Source: Desulfovibrio inopinatus DSM 10711
GTDB taxonomy: Bacteria; Desulfobacterota; Desulfovibrionia; Desulfovibrionales; Desulfovibrionaceae
Reading direction: 5' to 3'
NCBI RefSeq assembly: GCF_000429305.1
Contig: NZ_KE386882.1
Location: 97,187 to 161,186, forward strand
Length of the DNA stretch: 64,000 nt
Below the pieces are notes generated by a model. That model saw nothing but the letters and a program-made list of their open reading frames with translations. It made no database searches and was not told where the DNA came from. Every line of letters starts with the position of its first letter. Positions within the stretch are counted from its first letter, which is position 1. The position numbers and the translations under genes were made by a program. Positions 26,597 through 32,561 of this stretch are shown piece by piece.

Positions 26597-26613
26597 GTCC
26601 TGTGGCATTCGAG

Positions 26614-27228
26614 CTATTCGCCCTCTTGGGCGTCATCACCCAGAGCCATCCGGGTAAACCGGCCTATCTGGATGTTTTCGCCGAGAACCGCAATGGTTTC
26701 ATTCAAAAGATCCTGAATGCTCTGTTTATCGTCCTTAATGAACGGCTGGTCAAGCAGGCAGACTTCTTTGTACAACTTTTTCAGGCGGCCTTCGACAATC
26801 TTTTCAGCGATTTTCTCGGGCTTGCCTTCTTCCATTGCCTGCTTCTTGAAAATTTCTTTTTCCTTTTCAAGAAGGTCGGCCGGAACCTGGTCGGAACTCA
26901 AGCACACGGGGCTGGTTGCAGCAACCTGCATGGCCACGTTCTTGGCAAATTCCTGGAACTTATCGGATTTGGCAACAAAGTCGGTTTCGCATTTGATCTC
27001 AACGAGAACGGCAATTTTGCCATTGGAGTGAATATACGAACCAATGAGGCCTTCGCTGGTAGCGCGGCCAGCCTTTTTAGCGGCTTTGGCAAGGCCTTTT
27101 TCGCGCAGGTAGGCGACAGCCTTTTCTTCGTCGCCCTGCGTTTCGCTCAAGGCTTTTTTGCAGTCCATCATCCCGGCGCCGGTCTTATCGCGCAGGGTTT
27201 TCACCATTTGGGCGGTGATGGCGGCCAT
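26614..27228 (-). CDS. tsf: Elongation factor Ts
   Basis: 204 residues from the ATG at 27228, with AAGGAG seven to eight bases upstream. MAAITAQMVKTLRDKTGAGMMDCKKAL is the canonical opening including the TDVM-like KTGAGMMDCK motif that contacts EF-Tu. One core domain of about 140 residues follows (VEIKCETDFVAKSDKF). At about 204 residues it is of the shorter bacterial type. It exchanges GDP for GTP on EF-Tu. Confidence 0.97.
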   Translation of the reverse strand: MAAITAQMVKTLRDKTGAGMMDCKKALSETQGDEEKAVAYLREKGLAKAAKKAGRATSEGLIGSYIHSNGKIAVLVEIKCETDFVAKSDKFQEFAKNVAMQVAATSPVCLSSDQVPADLLEKEKEIFKKQAMEEGKPEKIAEKIVEGRLKKLYKEVCLLDQPFIKDDKQSIQDLLNETIAVLGENIQIGRFTRMALGDDAQEGE

Positions 27229-27296
27229 GGCATTCTCCTTTGATCTTGGGTCGTCGTATTGTCGTATAAAAAAGGAACCGGATTCCTGAGAAAAAG

Positions 27297-27316
27297 CGCC
27301 GGCCCGAAGGCCGGCG
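27297..27316 (-). terminator. UUCG-loop terminator between rpsB and tsf
   Basis: CGCCGGCC (27297-27304) pairs with GGCCGGCG (27309-27316). On the minus strand the loop is TTCG, an extra-stable tetraloop, and the stem is followed by CTTTTT. It starts 11 bases beyond the rpsB stop and could lower tsf relative to rpsB. Confidence 0.85.
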
Positions 27317-27326
27317 TCCAAGAGCC

Positions 27327-28109
27327 TTATTCGGCTGCTTTTTCCGCTTCGGCAGGAGCAGCTTCAGGCTTTTCAGCGGCTTTGGGTTCGGATGCAGCGT
27401 CTTTGTCAGCAACTTTGCTTTCTTTCATGCGGGCTTCACCTTCAAGGCAGGCGTCGGCCACGCTGGAAACAAACAATTTAATGGCACGAATAGCATCGTC
27501 GTTGCCCGGAATAACGAAGTCGATGAGATCAGGATCGCAGTTGGTATCAACCACGGCAATCACGGTCAGTCCCAGCTTGCGGCATTCTTTGACCGCAATT
27601 TCTTCACGCTTGGGGTCAATGACAAACGCCACATCCGGAGGAGAGGTCATGTCTTTGATGCCGCCCAAGTTCAGGTTGAGCTTGTTCACTTCGCGGCCCA
27701 TCATAACGGATTCCTTTTTGGTGTACCGCTTGATGGAGCCATCTTCAAACATGGTTTCCAATTTTTTCAGACGATCGATGCTGCCTTTGATGGTCTGGAA
27801 GTTGGTGAGCATACCGCCCATCCAACGGTTGGTGACGTAGTACTGACCGGCACGGTCGGCTTCTTTCTTCACCGCTTCCTGGGCCTGGCGTTTCGTACCG
27901 ACAAAAATCACCTTGCCACCATTAGCCACCACATCAACAATGTGGTCATGCGCTTTCTGAAACAGCTTCACGGTCTGCTGAAGGTCAATAATATGAATAC
28001 CGTTTCTGGCACCGAAGATGTACGGACGCATTTTCGGGTTCCAACGGCGGGTCTGGTGACCGAAGTGGACACCAGTTTCCAGAAGCTGCTTCATGCTAAC
28101 ATAGGCCAT
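27327..28109 (-). CDS. rpsB: 30S ribosomal protein S2
   Basis: 260 residues from the ATG at 28109 ([27 protein letters not shown], the universal S2 start). [27 protein letters not shown], and [19 protein letters not shown] are S2 signatures. The C-terminus carries an Ala/Glu/Lys-rich tail of about 35 residues, low in complexity, as in many deltaproteobacterial S2. It is the first gene of the translation operon, with a promoter at 28260-28288. Confidence 0.97.
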   Translation of the reverse strand: MAYVSMKQLLETGVHFGHQTRRWNPKMRPYIFGARNGIHIIDLQQTVKLFQKAHDHIVDVVANGGKVIFVGTKRQAQEAVKKEADRAGQYYVTNRWMGGMLTNFQTIKGSIDRLKKLETMFEDGSIKRYTKKESVMMGREVNKLNLNLGGIKDMTSPPDVAFVIDPKREEIAVKECRKLGLTVIAVVDTNCDPDLIDFVIPGNDDAIRAIKLFVSSVADACLEGEARMKESKVADKDAASEPKAAEKPEAAPAEAEKAAE

Positions 28110-28259
28110 GTCTAAACTCCTTTGGGTTGTTCCTCCACTTCGCTTCGTTATGTCCCCCAACCGGCCAAGCACAAACACGGACCGAGCCACGGCCCGCTTG
28201 GCATGATGTCCGGCACCCAGGACCGAACGCGAAGTGTGCGTGATTTTAGAGAGCGCGGC

Positions 28260-28288
28260 TTTATACGTGACAACAACAAATAACGCAA
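28260..28288 (-). promoter_or_regulatory. Sigma70-like promoter of rpsB
   Basis: On the minus strand TTGCGT (28288-28283) and TATAAA (28265-28260) are 17 bases apart. This leaves an untranslated leader of about 145 bases before rpsB, long enough to hold the S2 autoregulatory structure known from other bacteria, although that fold was not traced here. Confidence 0.6.
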
Positions 28289-28354
28289 GACAAAAATGTA
28301 TCCCTGTGAGTCATAAACACCCACCAGGGACATCACCTTCTCAGGGAATGACGA

Positions 28355-29122
28355 TTACAAAATTTTATCCATAAATTCACGAATGCGCGGTGTGGTCATC
28401 CCTTCGGCAAAAAACTCATCCGGCGTTCCCTTGGCGAGAAACTTACCGTTTTCCATGAATATCGTTGTGTCGGCCAGCTCACGGGCAAACCCCATATTGT
28501 GCGTCACAATCACCATCGTCATCCCATCACTGGCAAGAGAATGAATGGTATCAAACACTTCCCCGACAAGTTCCGGATCCAGGGCCGACGTCGGTTCGTC
28601 GAATAACATTAATTTGGGTTGCATGGCCAAAGCGCGGGCAATCGCCACCCGTTGCTTCTGGCCACCGGACAGTGTCGCTGGATATGCCTTGGCGCGGTCG
28701 ATCATTCCGACCTTTTCAAGCATGGCCGTGGCAATGTCCCGTGCTTCGGCAAACGGACGCCCCAGGACCGTCCGGGGGCCTTCCATGGCATTGCCGAGAA
28801 CCGTCATGTGTGGAAACAGATTGAATTGTTGAAACACCATGCCGATTTCAGTCCGCAAGGCACAAATCTTCTTCGGGGCGTCGAGCTGTCGGCGGCCTTT
28901 TTTCTCGATATAACCGCACGACACGCCTTCAAAGAGGATTTCCCCTTCGTCGATTTCTTCAAGAAAATTCATGGTCCGCAGCAACGTGGATTTTCCCGAT
29001 CCACTCGGCCCAATGATAACGACCTTTTCACCGGTATCGACCTTCAAGTCGATGTGGTCCACGGCATGAAGGTTTCCGAAACACTTAACGATCTGACGCA
29101 GTTCAATAAGATGGGCAGGCAT
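28355..29122 (-). CDS. Polar amino acid ABC transporter ATPase (GlnQ/HisP type)
   Basis: 255 residues from the ATG at 29122 (GAGG about nine bases upstream); a GTG at 29137 is also in frame and overlaps the permease stop. Domains: IIGPSGSGKSTLLRTMNFLE (Walker A), GMVFQQFNLFPHMTVLGN (Q-loop), ATLSGGQKQRVAIARALA (signature), LMLFDEPTSALDPELV (Walker B), MVIVTHNMGFARELAD (switch His). The 15-residue insertion after GYIEKK is typical for this amino-acid subfamily. It powers uptake through the permease encoded immediately upstream. It ends the operon binding protein, permease, ATPase. Confidence 0.94.
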   Translation of the reverse strand: MPAHLIELRQIVKCFGNLHAVDHIDLKVDTGEKVVIIGPSGSGKSTLLRTMNFLEEIDEGEILFEGVSCGYIEKKGRRQLDAPKKICALRTEIGMVFQQFNLFPHMTVLGNAMEGPRTVLGRPFAEARDIATAMLEKVGMIDRAKAYPATLSGGQKQRVAIARALAMQPKLMLFDEPTSALDPELVGEVFDTIHSLASDGMTMVIVTHNMGFARELADTTIFMENGKFLAKGTPDEFFAEGMTTPRIREFMDKIL

Positions 29123-29133
29123 GACGATTTTCC

Positions 29134-30177
29134 TCACCGTTTTTCGTAGACGCCGAGCCGGGCTTCCACGCGCTCGAAGGCAAAGGTGAAGACCGAGGTA
29201 AAAAGAAGATAAATAGCCGCCGCCATAACAAGGACGGTGACATTGAAATACGTGTTGAACAGCTGATCCGCGGCCCGCATGAGTTCGACCATGGCAATAG
29301 TGGAGACCAACGCCGTATCTTTAATAAGCGCAATAAACTCATTGGCAACAGGCGGAATGATGCGCTTGGCGGCCTGTGGCAAAATGACGCGGCGCATGGT
29401 CTGACTATACGTCATGCCTAATGCCTTGGCGGCTTCGGTCTGCCCCTGGTCGATACTTTGGATACCGGCGCGGAATATTTCCGCGAGATAGGCGGAATAA
29501 TTCAACCCCAAACCAATCAATGCGGCCGTAACCGGCGAGAATGTGATGCCCAGAGCGGGAAGGCCGTAATAAATGAAAAAGAGCTGCAACAACAACGGGG
29601 TTCCACGAAACAACCAGATGATAAACCAACAGATTTTGGAAAAAAGAAAGAAATTGCTGATACGCCCCAGCGCAATACACAAACCGCCCAGAGGAGAAAT
29701 GATCATGGTAAAGACCACGAGTAGCAGCGTCATGCCCGCGCCTTTTATAAGCGACGGCAGAAACCGCTGGATATCGCGCAAAATCTGCTGATACTTCGGG
29801 GTTCGTTGACGCAGCAGTGACGCACGAAGATTGGTCGCTTCTATGTTGTCCGGATAGATTTTGAGCAGTCCGTCCAAAATCGCCAGACCACCATCAATAT
29901 CTTTGGCGGCCAAATCCAACTTCGCCGCCTGAATGCGGCTGTAGGCAAATTGGCCATCATCCCCGTCCGGTCCTGGAGCCGGCACGGCGAGAAATAATTC
30001 CTTGGCCTTCTCCAAGTCACCAAGAAGCAATGCTTCTTTGGCCGCTTTCAGTGTTGTGGTTGCGGAATCGGTTTGCGCGGCCAACGCATTTCCGGTCAAT
30101 ACCGCCACCAGAATCAGACTGAAAAGAAGCACAAGCGGGGCCGCTGAGGCCCCGCGTTCAGGCAATGAATACGACAT
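29134..30177 (-). CDS. Amino acid ABC permease with N-terminal exported repeat domain
   Basis: 347 residues. It begins with a signal-like hydrophobic stretch (PLVLLFSLILVAVLTGNALAAQT), followed by about 100 residues of helical, TPR-like sequence (LKAAKEALLLGDLEKAKELF, then DIDGGLAILDGLLKIYPDNIEATNL), which should lie in the periplasm. From about residue 135 it is an ordinary HisM/GlnP permease: FLPSLIKGAGMTLLLVVFTM, FRGTPLLLQLFFIYYGLP, and the EAA loop QTEAAKALGMTYSQTMRRVILPQA. The added domain is absent from standard permeases (about 220 residues). It starts ten bases after the binding-protein stop without a strong ribosome site. Confidence 0.9.
   Translation of the reverse strand: MSYSLPERGASAAPLVLLFSLILVAVLTGNALAAQTDSATTTLKAAKEALLLGDLEKAKELFLAVPAPGPDGDDGQFAYSRIQAAKLDLAAKDIDGGLAILDGLLKIYPDNIEATNLRASLLRQRTPKYQQILRDIQRFLPSLIKGAGMTLLLVVFTMIISPLGGLCIALGRISNFFLFSKICWFIIWLFRGTPLLLQLFFIYYGLPALGITFSPVTAALIGLGLNYSAYLAEIFRAGIQSIDQGQTEAAKALGMTYSQTMRRVILPQAAKRIIPPVANEFIALIKDTALVSTIAMVELMRAADQLFNTYFNVTVLVMAAAIYLLFTSVFTFAFERVEARLGVYEKR
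30135..30155 (-). other. GC-rich hairpin within the 5' end of the permease gene
   Basis: GCGGGGCC (30135-30142) pairs perfectly with GGCCCCGC (30148-30155). It lies 22-42 bases into the permease frame and about 32 bases after the binding-protein stop. On the minus strand it is followed by a T-rich stretch (TTGTGCTTCTTTTC). It could stabilise the 3' end of the binding-protein mRNA or attenuate the permease and ATPase. Confidence 0.6.
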
Positions 30178-30186
30178 GCGGATCTA

Positions 30187-30981
30187 TTACCAGCTTTTAG
30201 GATTGGTGATGTCTTCGCCGAACCACTTCCGGGAAATCTTGCCCATGGTGCCGTCGGCAACCATCGCATCAATGGTTTCCTGGACTTTGCTTTCCAGGGC
30301 TTTATCCCCCTTGCGGAACGCAACGCCAAACGGTTCTTTGGTGATGAAACCAGGCAGTGCACGGTATTTTCCAGGAGCGGTGGACATGTAGTAGCGGCCC
30401 GAAATGTTGTCGACGACAACAGCATCCAAACGGCCCGAATCGAGATCAAGGAAGGCCTTTGGATTGCTTTCGTATTCGCGAACATCGGCAGGAGCCTTGG
30501 GCAGCTTCTTGGCCGCTTCGACAGCGGACGAGCCTTTCTGCACACCGATGTGCTTTCCGGCGAGATCGTCAAAGCTCTTGATGTCTTTGTTGTCGATGGC
30601 CACGACGGCAATCTGTCCATCCATGATGTAGGGCTTGGTGAACAGCACTTTCTCGGCGCGTTCGTCCGTGATGGTCATGCCGTTCCAAATGGCATCGAAC
30701 TTGTGGGCGTCGAGCGACAAAATAACGCCGTCCCATGCCGTAGGCTGCCATTTAATTTCAACGCCCATGCGTTTTCCGGCTTCTTCGGCGGCATCGATAT
30801 CGAAACCGACCAACGTTCCGTCATCTTTACGAAAGCCCATGGGCGGAAACGCATCGTCCAAGCCGATAACCAGGACGCCTTTATCCTTGACGGTTTTCCA
30901 TGGATTGTCTTCAGCCAGCGCCGTACCGGCGAACAAGCACACACACAACGCGGCGATAAGAATCGTTCCTATGCGGTTCAT
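30187..30981 (-). CDS. Polar amino acid periplasmic binding protein
   Basis: 264 residues with a Sec signal ending TALAEDN. The SBP family 3 pattern is complete: GVLVIGLDDAFPPMGFRKDDG, LVGFDIDAAEEAGKRMGVEI, WDGVILSLDAHKFDAIWNGMTIT, KHIGVQKGSSAVEAAKK, and a C-terminal helix DGTMGKISRKWFG. GGAGGTG lies seven bases before the ATG. It delivers a polar amino acid to the permease/ATPase encoded downstream. The DDAF-PMG pattern is found among arginine, cystine and glutamine binders, so specificity is open. Confidence 0.94.
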   Translation of the reverse strand: MNRIGTILIAALCVCLFAGTALAEDNPWKTVKDKGVLVIGLDDAFPPMGFRKDDGTLVGFDIDAAEEAGKRMGVEIKWQPTAWDGVILSLDAHKFDAIWNGMTITDERAEKVLFTKPYIMDGQIAVVAIDNKDIKSFDDLAGKHIGVQKGSSAVEAAKKLPKAPADVREYESNPKAFLDLDSGRLDAVVVDNISGRYYMSTAPGKYRALPGFITKEPFGVAFRKGDKALESKVQETIDAMVADGTMGKISRKWFGEDITNPKSW

Positions 30982-31105
30982 ACACGCACCTCCAAAAAAT
31001 TTGGTATAAGAAACAAAACGGGGCCACTACCGTACGAATATGATCAAAGGCAAGCCATTTCTCGACGTTTTCGGCCAAAATCAATCATTTTTTGACTGGG
31101 AAATC

Positions 31106-31141
31106 ATTGACATCCTCCCCGTCCTAAAGGCCGAGGATTCC
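31106..31141 (-). ncRNA. Omega-RNA 3' part / right-end hairpin of the TnpB element
   Basis: On the minus strand the sequence GGAATCCTCGGCCTTTAGG leads into GACGGGGAGGATGTCAAT, the conserved right-end hairpin of IS605-group elements and, in characterised TnpB systems, the scaffold end of the omega-RNA. It overlaps the last codons and stop of tnpB. The guide would be the host bases just beyond the element: on the minus strand GATTTCCCAGTCAAAAAATG (31105 down to 31086), if the border is as drawn. Confidence 0.65.
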
Positions 31142-32329
31142 TGAAAAGTTCAGGGGTTCGCGCTTCATAGGCTGGCTAGCGCCGAAGCCTCCACGCGCAG
31201 CAACCGAGTGCCCCCCGGCTCGAAGAATATTCAACGCGGCGTTGACGTCCGCATTGGTTTTAAAACCACAACGAGAACAAAGGAACTTGCTTTGACTCTT
31301 TCGATTCGAAGCATCAACGCACCCGCAGCACGAACACGTTTGCGATGTGTACGCAGCGGGGACAATGGTGACCGTCCCCCCTCGCTCTCGCTGTTTATAT
31401 TCGAGCATCGTACGCAAAGCGTACCAGCCTTGGTCCAAGATACTTTTGTTCAAGCCGGATTTGGCTGCAACGTTGCGCCCTGGTTCTTCAATAGTCCCTT
31501 TGGCACTCGCAGACATATTTCGCACACGAAGGTCTTCCATCACGATCTCAGCGTGGCTTTTGCTGAGAACAGTGGAAACCTTGTGCAAAAAATCTTTTCT
31601 GGCGTTTGCAATATGGGTCTGAATTTTCGCGATACGCAACCGGGCCTTCTCACGTCGTCGGCTGTCTTTTTGCGTGCGTGCGTACTTTCGTTGCGCTCGG
31701 GTAAGTGCCTTTTCCGTAGACCGCAACGAGTTCAAGGGCTGGACAAAGGAACCGTCGGAAAGCGTCGCAAATCGAGCAACGCCAAGGTCAAGACCGACCA
31801 CGGAAACAGACGAGTGGACCGGATCAGGAACGTCTTGCTTGCAGCACACAGACATATACCAGCGTCCGGCGAGTTCAAAAACCGTAAGATTACGGGGAGT
31901 GCCTTCTATTTCGCGAGATTTGAAAAAACCGATCCAACCAAACTTGGGAAGGAAAACACGACGATTGTCGAAACGAAAATCTTTGGGAAAACGGAAAGAC
32001 TCCCGGCATCGGCCCCGCTTTTTAAAGCGAGGAGCACCTGCTCCTTCTTTGATGCATTTCCTCCAGGCGGAATCAAGGTCGCGAAGTGTTTGTTGCAACG
32101 TATCGGCAGGGGCATCGTAAAGCCAAGGAAACGGATCGCGTTTCCAGTGCGTCAGAAACGAAGACATTTCCACGTAAAAAATGGGCTTTTGCTCTTCTTT
32201 GGAGGCTCTTTTCTGAAGGCCAAGCGCTTGGTTCCAGACAAATCGATTGCATCCGGCTGTGCGTCGAAAGCGTTGCGCTTGTTCTGGTGTCGGCTTGAGC
32301 CGGAATATATAGCCTTTCAACTGTTCCAT
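31124..32329 (-). CDS. tnpB: RNA-guided nuclease TnpB
   Basis: 401 residues from the ATG at 32329 (MEQLKGYIFRLKPTPEQ, the usual start); a TTG at 32350 would add seven residues. Domain order is full: N-terminal wedge/REC region, then RuvC-I VVGLDLGVARFATLSDG (Asp about 181), RuvC-II HAEIVMEDLRVRNM (Glu about 265), a zinc ribbon TCSCCGCVD and FLCSRCGF, and RuvC-III KTNADVNAALNIL (Asp about 361). All three catalytic residues are present, so the nuclease looks intact. Known TnpB proteins use an omega-RNA made from the element's right end to cut DNA next to a short TAM and help the element persist. The last codons (LNFSGILGL) are built from the right-end hairpin. Confidence 0.93.
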   Translation of the reverse strand: MEQLKGYIFRLKPTPEQAQRFRRTAGCNRFVWNQALGLQKRASKEEQKPIFYVEMSSFLTHWKRDPFPWLYDAPADTLQQTLRDLDSAWRKCIKEGAGAPRFKKRGRCRESFRFPKDFRFDNRRVFLPKFGWIGFFKSREIEGTPRNLTVFELAGRWYMSVCCKQDVPDPVHSSVSVVGLDLGVARFATLSDGSFVQPLNSLRSTEKALTRAQRKYARTQKDSRRREKARLRIAKIQTHIANARKDFLHKVSTVLSKSHAEIVMEDLRVRNMSASAKGTIEEPGRNVAAKSGLNKSILDQGWYALRTMLEYKQRERGGTVTIVPAAYTSQTCSCCGCVDASNRKSQSKFLCSRCGFKTNADVNAALNILRAGGHSVAARGGFGASQPMKREPLNFSGILGL

Positions 32330-32446
32330 AGCGTCGAAAGAGTAGCTCAAAAAGCAACCTAACGGAAGAAAAAGGAGGCGGCGCTTCCTCCCCTACCTGA
32401 AGAAAGGGGTCTCCGCGCCGAAGCAAGAATGAAGACCTCCGGCAGT

Positions 32447-32492
32447 CCTGCACTCACTTTTCCGAAAAGTTCTTCGGAAAAGTGAGTGCAGG
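32447..32492. repeat. Perfect 20-bp inverted repeat between the TnpB element and the ATPase module
   Basis: Positions 32447-32466 and 32473-32492 are exact reverse complements around a 6-base loop. No T-run follows on either strand. It lies 69 bases beyond the stop of the large ATPase gene, where a terminator is expected, and just outside the left side of the TnpB element. It may be a terminator whose T-run was separated by insertion, or the target hairpin used by the element. Confidence 0.7.
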
Positions 32493-32561
32493 AAATCTTC
32501 AAAAACTTCTCACGGTTAAAGCGAGAAAAAGAAGTCTAACCCGTTTTGTTGAAAAAAATGT

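Larger units (their letters stand above)
31106..32420 (-). mobile_element. IS200/IS605-family element with tnpB only
   Basis: The element carries one gene, tnpB, and no tnpA transposase (IS1341-like), so it would depend on a transposase from elsewhere. Its right end (31106-31141) matches that of the partial element at 63.73 kb almost base for base. Upstream of tnpB an imperfect hairpin at 32379-32420 (CGGCGC/GCGCCG outer stem, CCCCT/AGGGG inner stem) marks the left side. The exact left border was not resolved and could lie as far as 32446. Confidence 0.8.

Noticed and set aside
26602..27243. A long open frame on + across tsf
   Set aside because: It is the antisense image of the certain tsf gene; Phe/Leu-rich shadow typical of codon bias.
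31208..32362. A 384-codon + frame opposite tnpB
   Set aside because: tnpB on the minus strand has all family motifs; the + frame is its shadow.
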